From assembly GCA_030674185.1 (NCBI GenBank), contig CM060306.1, positions 47,573,770 to 47,637,769 of the forward strand: DNA of 64,000 nt, read 5' to 3'. The notes under the pieces are model-generated. The model was given only the letters and a program-made list of their open reading frames with translations, had not been told where the DNA came from and made no database searches. Every line of letters begins with the position of its first letter. The stretch's first letter is position 1. A program made the translations under genes and the position numbers. Of this stretch, positions 12,086 to 24,125 are shown piece after piece. This stretch comes from Monoplex corrugatus (Eukaryota > Mollusca > Gastropoda > Littorinimorpha > Ranellidae).

Positions 12086-12436
12086 CAGTCACCGTGGTGT
12101 AGTACATAGCGCAACGGACTATCGACTGGTAGGTTGTGAGTTCGAATCCCCATCAGTCCCTTCAAAAATCATAGCGGGATTTTTCGGCTCTAACCGGCTC
12201 CTACCCAGAGTTGGGCGTGCTGTGGGCTCATTGCGAAGCCTGGGACCACACAGTGAGGGTGTTGCTCAAATCTTCTAATCAGCACCGCAGGTGTCTGTAT
12301 CTCTTGGGCCTGGTTGACGTCAGGATATATTATGATAGTAAGCGTAGAGTACAGCCCTGTCACGCAGTCTCAATCCTAGATGGAACTCCATAGCATCATG
12401 ATTATCATCCTCATCGACATTATCGTCATCGCATTG
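12086..12436 (+). mobile_element. tRNA-derived SINE, copy 1
   Basis: A pol III promoter is visible: A box TGGTGTAGTACATAGCGCAA and B box GGTTGTGAGTTCGAATCCCC. A body of about 270 bp follows with TTTTTCGGCTCTAACC, AGTTGGGCGTGCT and GGCCTGGTTGACGTCAGGAT, then a (CAT)n-type tail. The same order recurs in reverse orientation at 42455-42823, and a fragment lies at 17862-17945. This copy lacks about 33 bp of the body present in the 42-kb copy. Confidence 0.9.
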
Positions 12437-13040
12437 TAAAACTGTGCCAGCTTCTGTGACCATTAAGATGGCGTAGAGAAAAAAAAAGGGGGGTGGGGTG
12501 GAGATGAGCAGAAAGGTAACCTCCCTGAATGCGATGATCCTAAAAAAAATCATGTTTTCTTTGTAAATGTTTCATTGTTTATTTGTTTAGGTATTTGATA
12601 ATTGTTGTAAATTTCTGCCTTGTTTTTGAAGTATCAGAGATGATTCTAAATTTGGTATGGCCTGTTATCTTTAGTGCATTCATACCTGCCTTGTTTGTTG
12701 ATTTGAGTGTGAATGTGTCTTAATCCTGCGTTTTCATTTGTAAATTTGTCAACGTTTGCTTCTATTTCGGTGTTCTTTGATGTAAAAAGAATTGCATTAT
12801 TTGTTAAGGACTGGATGTTGTTGATATTTCCTGACGCCAATGGACTTTGCTTATTTGCTGCTTTTCGTTTCAGACTGTTTGAGGCTGTAGCGGAGGACAT
12901 TGTTACTGGATGTTTTATTCAAATAATCCATAAATCCTTAAGAAGGTGTGTGAACAATATTTGAACACACAAATACATAGCCATGACTTAAATATATAGA
13001 TAATAGTATACATTAAATAAACTTGGGTTAACAACACATT
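12437..13040. other. Non-genic stretch, nothing recognised
   Basis: AT-rich sequence with a short purine run near 12478-12500. No coding or mobile signature is seen. Confidence 0.5.
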
Positions 13041-13061
13041 CAGTGGATAGACGGAGGAGCG

Positions 13062-13062
13062 A

Positions 13063-13139
<77 letters not shown>

Positions 13140-13345
13140 CTGCTTGCTTGCTGCTTGCTTGCTCTTATGTATGTATACAGATAGATGGACAAACAGGCAG
13201 GCAGGCAGGCAGGCAGCAGGCAGCAGACAGACAGACAGACAGATAGATAGATAGATAGATAAGATAGATAGATAGATAGATAGGTAGATAGTAGATAGGT
13301 AGATAGATAAACAGACAATACAGATAGATAGTTAGATAGATACTT
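13062..13345. repeat. (TG)n then CAGG/CAGA/GATA microsatellite block
   Basis: (TG)n at 13062-13132 is followed by GCTT units, then CAGG, CAGA and GATA tetranucleotides to about 13345. Confidence 0.95.
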
Positions 13346-13659
13346 TAACTGGAGTAAGAAAAAAAATCGAAACATCTTCTCAATGTATAATGTTATGTGT
13401 TCCTATGTAATATTTCAACACTCTCATATAATGGAACTTCCCAGTACTGAGAACCTTTAAAAGTCAAATGGCAGTCAAAAAAGTACAGAAGAGGAGAACA
13501 ATTGCAAAGATTAATGTTGAATTATCAGGCAATGGGAAATAGATGCACTGTAAAAATTAAAATCATTAAAGGTCATTTCAGCAAAACTTGTGTGTGAGTT
13601 TACAATAACAAGATAGGAACCAAATGTGACGTGAGCTGATTATCTTTTCTGGGATTTTA

Positions 13660-13723
<64 letters not shown>

Positions 13724-13782
13724 CACACACACACAACACACACACAACACACACACACACACAATCATACAATCAAACGTTT

Positions 13783-13822
<40 letters not shown>

Positions 13823-14130
13823 CACATCACATCACATCACATTGCATGGCAATAACCGAAGCACACACAGAACTGTGCAAGAATGCTTTCCTTTATTTCT
13901 TTAAGAAAATCTTAGAAATACACAAATATAAAACGACAATAAACATTATAGCATGGTTACAAAAAGTAAGTGATTTCACTTTCGTGGTATGACTTTTTGG
14001 TTACAAAAGGTAAATGGTTCCATTTTCGTGGTTTGATTTTCCGTTTTGTTTTTGTTTTTTTGGTTTGTTTGGGGGTTTTTTGTTTGTTTTGTTTGTTTGT
14101 TTGTTTTTCTTCATTTCTTCTGGAGAATGA
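13346..14130. other. Non-genic stretch with (CA)n tracts
   Basis: (CA)n tracts at about 13662-13722, 13724-13762 and 13786-13820 end in five copies of CACAT. No gene is seen. A GT/T-rich stretch (14040-14115) precedes the GA tract. Confidence 0.6.
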
Positions 14131-14340
14131 GAGAGAGGAGGAGGAGGAGAGACAGAGAGAGAAGGGCAGAGAAAGAGAGAGAGGGAGGGATACAGGAGAT
14201 AGAGAGAGAGCCAGCAGCCAGCCAGAGACAAAGTAAGAGATGGTGAGAGACACAGATCTGATAATGACGCACAAAAACAAGGACAGGGGGGGGGGGGGGG
14301 AGTGGAGAAAGAGAGAGACAGAGACAGACAGAGAGACACA
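14131..14340. repeat. GA-rich tract with a poly-G run
   Basis: GAGA/GAGG-rich sequence on the plus strand, with a G run near 14286-14300. Several overlapping open frames arise only from this composition. Confidence 0.85.
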
Positions 14341-14759
14341 AGGACGAGATAACCAAAACATCATACAGAGACTGCAGAAATTTTACCAAGAAAACCGTTT
14401 ACATAAATGTATCCAACAACAGGATTCTATCCACAGCTGACAGACCAACGACACATCGACAAGACAAATATAAAACAATCATCAAGTAAAGCATTTTACA
14501 TTGTACAGGTGCTTTGGTTACATTAATTAAGAAATAGCAAACAGGGTATTAAGAAATAGCAAACAGACACAAATAAAGAGATGTTTGGCGTTTTCAAAGA
14601 AGACGAGGTAATATGGAGACAAGCTTCAAGGTTAATATGCTCTGTATTGATGCAAACTCTTTACTGGCAGTAGGCATTCAGCAATCCAGAACCACGGGTA
14701 TTAGTGTTCTGGGACTGCAGGATGCCTATCATATGAGAATTTGTTAATAACATCTCTCT

Positions 14760-14790
14760 CCCTCCCCCCCCCCCCTCTCTCTCTCTCTCT

Positions 14791-14860
<70 letters not shown>

Positions 14861-14908
14861 CAGACAGAGAGAGAGATAGGCAGACAACAGACAGACAGAC
14901 AGACAGAC

Positions 14909-14939
<31 letters not shown>

Positions 14940-15105
14940 CAGATAGACAGATAGATAGAGATAAATAGATAGATAGATAGATGATAGATAGATAAAATTT
15001 ATTAATGATTAATACGATATATTTATGTAATCATAGAAGATAGATTATAGAATAGATATTGATAGATAGATAATAAATAGATAGATAGATAGATAGAGTA
15101 TAATT
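14760..15105. repeat. Compound CT, TA, GA, CAGA and GATA microsatellite
   Basis: Consecutive C-run, (CT)n, (TA)n, (GA)n, (CAGA)n and (GATA)n blocks, degenerating towards 15105. The preceding 14341-14759 holds nothing recognisable. Confidence 0.93.
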
Positions 15106-15410
15106 TACCTTCATGCATTCATACATTTTCATTTATCTGTAATCAATAACAAGCAACATTTTAATTACCAGAATAACGATTAGCCCACTTACGAATATCT
15201 CTTCTCTCCATAATTGTATGACATTTTAAAGGGATCAATAAACTGACAGAAGGCTATATTCATTAATACACAGAGCTGATACTGATTTCTTTATACACAT
15301 CAGATATTATCCTGAAGGCACTGGAATCTGAACAGATATTCCTCTCAACAGGAACAATCACAACAACAACAACAACAACACAACAACACACACACGCGCG
15401 TGTGTGCGTG

Positions 15411-15455
<45 letters not shown>

Positions 15456-15936
15456 GCACACAGAACTGTCGACATTTTAATCATCTGACACAATAGATTC
15501 AACCGTCTATAAAACAAGAATGTCTATGAAAATCTACTTTTTTCTAAAATCAACTACAGAAATCCAGACTCTGTACTTCTCAAAATCACTGTGACTTTGA
15601 AGAAGCCTCAGTTCTCGAGGTCACTGTGACCCTCAGGAAGCCTCAGCTAAACTAAACCATGACACACATTGAGCACAATGATAGACACACACTGGGCCAA
15701 TAATTGACTGTCACAACAGTGACGACAGAGTTCAAACACTGTCAGAAGTGCATAAGAATGTGCTGTTGACACGTATTCCTCAATGATGCTGATTTTAGGC
15801 ACTTCACTGGCCCATGTGCCCTTGACCCTGAAACCTCATCTTCCAAATGAAGGCATTCAAGACTCCTCAACGGTCCATTCACACCTTTGACCCAAACTTC
15901 ATAAAAACCCATCCAGAAACAGCTGACTGACCTACC

Positions 15937-15995
<59 letters not shown>

Positions 15996-17214
15996 CACCC
16001 TAACAGGTAATATGAACCAGTCTCCGTTTACAACAACAAAAAAAAGTAAAAGAAAGAAAAGAAAAAAGGAGATTAAAAACACACCATGTTTCATAATCAT
16101 TACACCATTTAGGAATGTAAAAAGATCAGAAAATGTAGTATAAGATAGTACTGTACAAATATAATGTAGTATAAGATAGTACTGTACGAATATAGGTAAG
16201 TATATACACAACAGGAATCACTGCATCCAAAATAAACTGTTGAATAGAAGGTATATCACAGACAATACAAGGGCACAGCATTTTTGTGGGAAAAAAAACC
16301 CTGAGGCACATGCTCTTCATCACAATTTTACAATTATTGGATTTTTTTTTTAGCATATGTACAGTCAACATTCAGACATACATTATGATGATTCAGATAT
16401 CATTCAACAAATGAGAGTGTGAATGTGTGTGAAGGGAGTGGGCGGGTGGGAAGAGATAAGAAAGAAAGAGAGAAACAGAGAAAGACTGAGTGTGAGAAAA
16501 CAGAAAAAGAAAGTGAATGTCTGAGCATGGATTTCCCATAATATGCACTCCACCCAAAGCTGCCAACAATCACCCAGCAAACTCCTTAACAGTACGCAAA
16601 AACTATGTCTTGGCGAAGTCCTGTATAAGGGAGGAGATCAGTATTAATGACACTGTAACACTACAATGGTTGAAATAACAATATGCCGAGTGAACAAGCC
16701 AATTTATACAGCAGGGACAGACTAGCCTCGAGACATGAGATCTACAGAGAATCATCCAAAAACTGGCAGGAAAATCGTAAAGGTGCTTCCATTGCCTGCA
16801 CAGTCACATGTGAGCATGAGACTCCAACTTCTCACAGGGTAAGCTTTATAAGAGTGGTGCCCGAGCTAAAGCAAGGTCCCATTAGCAAATTTATGCAAAA
16901 GCAGAAACGAATGAACACAGAAATAAGCACAGCTTAATGAAGAAATGTAAATCTAAATGCAAACAAAAACACAGGAAGCAGTAACAAGTCTGTGGTCAGT
17001 TTCAGTTTCGGCAGAACATACTTTTAAAGTGATCCCTAAAAGTAAGATCTTTGAGGTTAAAGTATGATCTTTGTGGTCAAAAGTTCTTCAAACGTCATGG
17101 TAAAATGGGACTAAAGAAGCAAACGACTCAAATGCAAGCAAGTACAGTTTTCTGCACAGAAACAGATACACATTTAAATAAAAAATCCTATGGACAAAAA
17201 TTCATATCATTTAA
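15106..17214. other. Distal 3' flank of ADAM17, no gene recognised
   Basis: Mostly unique AT-rich DNA. (AAC)n and (CA)n lie at about 15359-15455 and (CA)n at 15939-15993. A short direct duplication (TCACTGTGAC, then GAAGCCTCAG) is at 15588-15650. No splice-consistent coding sequence is seen on either strand. Confidence 0.45.
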
Positions 17215-17455
17215 TTGTAATACCATGTAATCTAAATATTCAAATTGTACTGGAATATCAAGTGATCTGAATATTCAAACAGTATCGAGATCCAAATAAT
17301 TTGAATATTCAGATTGTGCTGAAATAGCAAGTGATCTGAAAATTCACACTGTATTATGAAGTAATCTCAATACTCAAATTATCTGAGATATCAAATTATC
17401 TGAATATTCCAACCATACTAAAAAATCAAGAGATCTGCATATTCAGATGGATCAG
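17215..17455. repeat. Degenerate AT-rich tandem repeat of about 44 bp
   Basis: About five to six diverged copies of a unit built around AAGTGATCTGAATATTCAAA and TGTACTG run head to tail. Confidence 0.75.
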
Positions 17456-17732
17456 AAACAAAGAAAAAAAATCAACAATCACAAGTAAATGCAAAATGCA
17501 TCTTAACGTCTGAATGGAGTAATATACAGACAAACATGAATGTGTTTGTATTTGGGTAAGCAGGGATGAGGGCAAAAGAAAACTAGAAAGAGAGAGAGAG
17601 AAAATTCAAAACAGAAACCATAACTTTTCTGATTAAATACTGTTCAATATGACTATTCAAAATTAAATGCACCGAGGACAATTATCAAATTGCAAAAAGA
17701 CGCAAAGACGGTAAATGAAGGAGAAGAGTGAA

Positions 17733-17754
17733 GGGGGGGGGGGGGGGGGGGGTA
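17733..17754 (+). repeat. Poly-G run
   Basis: About 21 consecutive G residues on the plus strand, flanked by GA-rich sequence. Its true length may be uncertain in any assembly. Confidence 0.9.
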
Positions 17755-17861
17755 GGAGAAGGGGACAGAGACGGGAAAGGGGGTGGAATAATCATTAAAC
17801 ATGAAAATCTCAGAGCTGATGGAATGAGACAAATCATCAATCTTTCTTTTCCAGCTGAGCA

Positions 17862-17945
17862 GTCAGTCCATGCTTACTATACTATCATGTTATATCCTGG
17901 CACCAACCAGGCATGGAAATGCAGACACCTGAGGTGCTAATCAAG
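17862..17945 (-). mobile_element. tRNA-derived SINE, 3' fragment (copy 3)
   Basis: GCTTACTATACTATCATG, then TATATCCTGGCACCAACCAGGC and a CACCTGAGGTG box, match the 3' half of the SINE at 42455-42823 in the same orientation. The tRNA-like head is absent. Confidence 0.75.
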
Positions 17946-20184
17946 TAACATATGCAGCATATTCAGTTGGTTGGATGTACAGTGAACAAGACTCCCAACA
18001 GTTTGGTATCATTGCAACAAGACTATAAACTCAGCAGCTGGTTCCAAAACTTCAACAGTATGTAACTTTCCATTTACAGGTAAGAAGTTGGTCAAGTGTA
18101 AGCAACATAATCAAATTAATGATCAGCTGTACAACAATAGAGAACGAGAGAGGACATATAACCGTCCATCCCACACTGTAAACTGTATTGTACGACTGAT
18201 CGTGTTTTCAATTATGTGTAACAAATGTAGTATGCTAAATGCATTGGAAAAAATGCAGCAAAAAGATCAGGGTAAACAATAAAGAAGGCGGTGTACAATA
18301 ATTAATAAAAATACAGACAAAAAGATTAAAAGTGCTCCATGAACCTGCATGCAACTATCTTTACAAAAATGAGGGCAGTACTCATCTTTTCAGTAAGACA
18401 ATAAACTCAGCAAGTTCATGCAAATATGCTCATCAGTTTGGACTGTCAATTCACTGCATGAATCAGTTGTTTATAACATCCAGTGATTCACCTACTTATT
18501 AACATACACGCCTAACATACACGCCGCTCTGTCTTTTCTTACACAAGAACACACAACAACAACAAAAGTTCAGTAAAAATCAGAGACAAAAATCAAAGAA
18601 ACAAACAAAAAAGAAATGGTCAAAATAAAACAACAATAATAACAGAACTCCCAACAGAAATGTTATTTTCTACACAAACAACCCACATCCCCTCTAGGCA
18701 AACACTCCCTTCCCTTTCTTCACAAGTTTGCTCCCAGTCCTCTCTCCTCCCTACCCACATACACGATAATAATGAAAAAGAACAAAAAAGAATACAAACA
18801 CATACACAAAGCCCCAGCTCCATTTCAAAATGGAGCACTCTTTATCTCATATAATACAAAGACAGAAACCAGTTCAATGGAATTCCAAAGAAGGATTACA
18901 TGACTTTCACACATGAATAAATGACATAAATAAATCCTGATTAACAAAGCTGCTAAGCATTAACCTTTTGAGCACGTGACTTGAAACAGCTCACAAGGTT
19001 AACTAACAAGGTCTAACTTTATCAATACATCCTGACCTTATCAAAATCCCCAAACAGCTGCTGTTAGAGGTAACACTTCTGGAAAAAAGCTGATGTTCAC
19101 ATACAAACTATCAGCAGATGCTGATTTTCCATTTTTATCTCAAAACTAACCAAGCCAAATCAACCAGAGGTAACAGAGATCCACTTAGTGATAATCACTT
19201 CTTTCCAACTGATATATGAAGTGGACATGTTATCATAATTTTCTTTATTGCTTCCTTAACATTGTATTATCATCATAGCTGATCTGTCTACAACACAATG
19301 GTAGGGGTTGACACGTAGGCCTACTTGCTGTATATGTGTCTGCCTTTGCTTCTCATACTTCGTAAAGTGCTTAGGGCTCTTTATGAGATAAGCTGCTGTA
19401 CAAGTAGTCAGCATTACTATTATTATTTGATAAAATAAGATCAAAGAAGTATAAAAAAAATTTGAAGTATCCAAAATATCAAAAGAGGACACTTACATAG
19501 AATCAAACAGGACAAAATATGTAAAGCCTTGTTCTTATATAAAATCAAATAGGACAAAAAACATAGTCTTGTTTCTTCGACAAATTAACTTAATGACCAG
19601 GTCAACAACCAAAATATTCAAATAAATTCTGCATTTTGAGCTTTATGCTTCATTGACTTCCTTCAAGTTTTGTTTCAAATATATGGGCTTTTTCAAAGTC
19701 CAGACTGAATATCACTGTATCAGTGATTTGAAAAGTTTTTCTTTGTTAATATTCCTTTACACCAACTACAGGTTCCTTTTCTATAAAACAATCCTGAAAT
19801 GGATGCACTAATCTGAAACCAAAATTATTTTTAAAACTTCTCTGTATGTGCCTGCAATCATTCTGGCAATTTTTAATTTCTTGTGCAAACAATGTAAAAC
19901 AAAAAAAGAAAAAGAAAAGGCTGTATCAAACGTATAATAAAAAACAATTCACAAAAAAGCTTAACCCATACATAAATAAGACCAAATAAAGCATCAAAAC
20001 TATTTCAAAAAACTGCTAGAAATTGACATTCAAAGTTGATCTTCCCCATACTGGAAATGACGATTAACATTCATATGATTCTAAATCCAGAAATCCATAT
20101 TCTCCACGTCTTCTCTGATCATCTGAGATCACACCCCCATATAATCTTCATGGGTGGTGATAAGCCAGCTTCATCCATGCCTCC
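17946..20184. other. Proximal 3' flank, probably ADAM17 3' UTR
   Basis: Unique AT-rich sequence directly downstream, in the minus-strand sense, of the ADAM17 stop. No coding signature is found. A transcript end cannot be fixed by eye. Confidence 0.45.
19244..19249 (-). promoter_or_regulatory. Candidate AATAAA polyadenylation signal
   Basis: TTTATT on plus reads AATAAA on minus, about 940 bases past the ADAM17 stop. It is one of several AT-rich possibilities. Confidence 0.25.
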
Positions 20185-20376
20185 TCAGTTGGAGTTCAAA
20201 CCATGGTGCATGGGCATGATGCGGTTGCGATGGTGGACCAGCTCCTTGTTGCGTGGCGACATAATTGGGGGCAGTCGCCTTGGTGCCTGGCCGCGAGGCG
20301 TGCGGGGAGTGGATGATGCTGGGCCATCAGGCCGAGCGACTCTGCGTCCATCCTCATCATACAAAAAATCTCTGTC
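20185..20376 (-). CDS. ADAM17: ADAM17 last coding exon: cytoplasmic tail
   Basis: The acceptor is CTTTTCCAG at 20377 upward, phase 0. The exon encodes 63 residues and ends with TGA at 20185-20187. The tail starts DRDFLYDEDGRR, is rich in Pro, Arg and Ser, and contains TPRTP and RRLPPIMSP. These are candidate proline-directed phosphorylation or SH3-type sites, as in the vertebrate tail. It joins in phase to the 28141-28194 exon. With that exon the tail is about 80 residues, shorter than the roughly 130 of mammals. Because tails diverge quickly, membership rests on splice phase, position and strand rather than on homology. Confidence 0.75.
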   Translation of the reverse strand, partial: DRDFLYDEDGRRVARPDGPASSTPRTPRGQAPRRLPPIMSPRNKELVHHRNRIMPMHHGLNSN

Positions 20377-20507
20377 CTGGAAAAGTTTAGGGCCAGACTG
20401 TTAGTGACATGGTACAGAATTCTGATGACTGCACTAACGCATAATGAACAAAGTGAATACAATGAAGTTATTCATTCTACAATAGTAAACCTCTCTATAC
20501 AAGTACT

Positions 20508-20510
<3 letters not shown>

Positions 20511-20575
<65 letters not shown>
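20511..20575. repeat. (CA)n in the last ADAM17 intron
   Basis: About 64 bases of nearly pure (CA)n, continuing as CACAYA to about 20600. The following 20600-21215 is AT-rich with nothing recognised. Confidence 0.95.
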
Positions 20576-20576
<1 letters not shown>

Positions 20577-21221
20577 CACACATATACACACACATACACA
20601 AGCACACGATCCCACAAACACACAACGATGTCTAAAAACATAAGACATAACAAAAGCAATACTAACAAATAGATAAACAGACAGAAAACCAAATTCAGAC
20701 AATTTGAACAACTAAAATAATAGTATGCACATGTAAAAGAATCAACTTTTACTCGAATGACACGTACACTTCCAAGCTATTAAAACAGTAAGTCACTAAA
20801 TCATTATACATCAGGCATTAATTTCCAAGCTTTTCTGCTAGTGATCATTATAACACACACAAAAATTCTTTCATAATCTATAGTTAATAAATATTAGACT
20901 GCAAATATCCAACCTGTCCCAGCATTAAATGACTCAAAAAGTCCATCATAATATTAAAGAGAAAAAGTATCCATTAAAATATAAAGCACAAATCATTTTC
21001 AAGTTCAGATAAGAATTCAATATTCATTTAAATGCATCAAGAAGTAGACTTTTTCTTGTGAGTTTTGTTTCAGTGTTCTATTAGCTGCTTCAATGCTCTT
21101 TTCCATCATCTGACTTCAAATACAAAAATAAAACTGTTATTTAGAGACAATCATGAAAGGTCACGAAGAGTCATCAAATATTGCTGCAGTTCATAATATG
21201 AGAACTGGATAAAAAGAAAAA

Positions 21222-21470
<249 letters not shown>

Positions 21471-21577
21471 ATGTGTGCATGAGGTTGTGTCCATGCACAG
21501 ATGTTGGTTTCTGAGTGTTTGAGTTAGTGTTTGTGTGTATTTGCACTGAGTGTAAATGAGTTTGGAGAACACACACA

Positions 21578-21636
21578 GATTATATATATATATTATATAT
21601 ATATAAATTATTTATTTTTCTTCTTCTTCTTCTTAT

Positions 21637-21694
<58 letters not shown>

Positions 21695-21900
21695 ACATAT
21701 ATACATATAATATATATATATATCATATATACATATATTATATATATCATATGTATATATAAATGATTTATTTTTCTTCTACTTCTTCTTCTTCTTTTTC
21801 TTCTTCTTATTATCATTATTATGACTGTGTTGTTACTACTGTTGTTGTTATATCATGATTATTATCCTTATCATCATCACTATCATTATCATAAATGTAT
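21578..21900. repeat. (TA)n and (TTC)n/(ATT)n block
   Basis: Two related cassettes of (TA)n followed by TTATTTTTCTTCTTCTTCTT-type units suggest a local duplication (about 21600-21640 and 21765-21810). TTAT/CAT trinucleotides follow to 21895. Confidence 0.9.
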
Positions 21901-21973
21901 GTGTGTCTGTCTGTATGAAAAGCAACAAGAATACTTCAAGCAAGTTATTTCATCGAAACAAGCTTAACAACAT

Positions 21974-22055
21974 TCAACATGCAATTACTGGTTACTTATT
22001 TTCAACATGCAATTATTGGTTACTTATGTTCAGCATGCAAATATTGTTTACATGA
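21974..22055 (+). repeat. Short tandem repeat of 31-32 bp, three copies
   Basis: Three head-to-tail copies of a unit beginning CAACATGCAATTACTGGTTA with one to three differences each. Confidence 0.8.
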
Positions 22056-22329
22056 TTATACGCAGGAGATTTCCAAAAGAGAAACAGAACTTGTTTACCA
22101 TATAAACACTACTTCATTAAATAAGGATGAGGACAGAATAGGTAACATGGAGAGACAGAGAAACTTTCATGAGAGAGAGGAGGGGGGGGGGGGAGGAAAG
22201 AGACAGACAAACAGACACAGACAGACAGAGAAGAGAGTTAGAAAGAGAGAGAAGGTGAGATGATGAGCGATGGATGGAAAACAAGAATTGAACTACAGTA
22301 TTATGAGGGCAGGCGAATGGTTTACATTA

Positions 22330-22615
22330 CATATATCAAGGGTAGATATTCTGCCCATCTCCCAGGTCAGCGTGTGGAAACCTGCTATTGCCTGAACCCC
22401 CATCAAGTGTATTACATATTTATGTATCAATGGCAGAGATGTTTCCCATAGTTCAGGTCAACATGAGAACCTGGAAGTGCCTGAATTCCCACTGTGTGTA
22501 AATGCACGCAGAACATCAAATAAAAGAGTTAAAGACCCTGTAAGCCATGTCTACGTATGATGGTTTATGGAAACCCATAAACACCAAGCATGCATGCTTT
22601 ATTCTCCATTCATCA
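22330..22615 (+). repeat. SINE-like dispersed repeat with an internal duplication
   Basis: Two imperfect copies of CAGGTCAGCGTG, then CCTGAACCCCCA, stand at about 22362-22410 and 22455-22495. They are followed by GTGTAAATGCACGCAGAACA and TTAAAGACCCTGTAAGCCAT. The last phrases resemble a repeat I recall from gastropod sequences, which is recall and not a search. Confidence 0.45.
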
Positions 22616-23670
22616 GCTTCAAGCTGTATTAGCTTTAGATTTTTCCTTGGATTACACTCGTGTTATGGGAAAAGAAGGTAGGGGGCGGGGGGTTGCTGCA
22701 TGAGCAGCAACAGACTCTTCTTGGCTCTTTGCCCAAGCCTGAGCCATGGAGTTTCTCCAGTGGCACACATTCCCTCAGGACTGAAGAAAGCAGACTGTTT
22801 ACCTGAAGGTGCTGTCAACTCTAATATGACAGATGACAAGTAATATACCCATGAGTAATATCAGTTTTTATCATGCAATTTATCATTAGTAGCAGGCAAG
22901 CACAGAAGCAAAATCAGTTATACAATGTAAAATTATTCAAATCTATCTACAGTATTTATCACATGCCATATCATAACCATCACAACTAATTCACATAGCT
23001 AGCTCTACTAACAAGTTTATATTCTAGAATATTCTTACTATAATAATAACACTTCTATCTGAAATTCCATCATCTCAATCAGTGCACTATCAACATGTGC
23101 ATGGAATTTGGAGTTTAGTTAGTTCAATACAAAATTTCTATCTGGAATTTCATCACCTAATTTCACTGTGAAGAGAACTTTTTGGTCAGTAAGTATCATA
23201 CAGAAGAATACAATGCAAAACTGGCATGGAACTTACAAGCTTTTAAAAAGAAATGGGTGCCATACTTATCATTCATTACAGCTTAAACTTGATTCTGATT
23301 CTCTTTCATTAGTAATATATTATGAAAATACACCAAAAACATTGACAGTGTTATATCAGAATCTATGAGTGATCTACTCATGTGTGATTTTCTTTATCTT
23401 TTCATGCTTTGTAGCTGTTAAGTACATGTATGCCTTATTCAAACATGCATATTGTGTTATAAATATGTAGTCTCTTTATGTGGGTAAATGAAATTTAACA
23501 TTGTATTCTGTAATTGCGGATACACTTTGCTATTACTATCTTGTGCTTAACTATATGCAAGTAACTGTATTTTATCAAAAGAGAAAAAGTTCACTGTCAA
23601 AACCTACATGGCCTTTTGTACTTCAGACGATTCCAAAACAGACCTGAACATTTTGATGATTCAAAAAATA
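22616..23670. other. Intronic DNA, nothing recognised
   Basis: A G-rich patch lies at 22680-22694. The remainder is AT-rich, and no coding or repeat signature is visible. Confidence 0.5.
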
Positions 23671-23674
23671 ATTC

Positions 23675-23936
23675 TTTCTATCTGATAGTAATGACACAAA
23701 AGTAGCAATGTTGTCAGATGCATCACACTTCTCCCTCTCTGAAAATAATGATTAAAAAGTAGAAAAGCTGTCAGGTGCATTACACCTGGGCTTATGAAAA
23801 AAAAAACCTGTCTGACACCCACCCTACTGTCTCTACCTTATGCATTCCTTTTGCTCTTTATCTGTCAGTTTGTCTGTCCATTCATTTACCACCTGTCCAT
23901 CCATTCATACATCTATCTATCTGTCTACCTATCTAC

Positions 23937-23977
<41 letters not shown>

Positions 23978-24011
23978 CATCTGTCTATCTATCTATCTAT
24001 CTGTTTATATA

Positions 24012-24048
<37 letters not shown>

Positions 24049-24125
24049 TTGCCTGCCTGTCCTGCCTGCTTGTCTGTCTGTCTGCCTGTTCCTCTGTCTG
24101 TCTGTCATTTATCTATCTGTTATGA
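23675..24125. repeat. Short direct duplication, then CTAT/CTGT microsatellite
   Basis: A segment with AAAAGTAG and then TGTCAGRTGCATYACAC is duplicated at about 23697-23735 and 23755-23792. Then CTAT, CTGT and CTGC tetranucleotide units extend over about 23865-24122. Confidence 0.85.

Noticed and set aside
12100..12165. tRNA gene at the SINE head (and at 43738-43805)
   Set aside because: A and B boxes are present, but the acceptor stem does not close and a shared non-tRNA body follows, so they are SINE heads.
20036..20404. Plus-strand open frame of 122 codons
   Set aside because: It is the antisense shadow of the ADAM17 last exon on the minus strand, which has an acceptor and matching phase.
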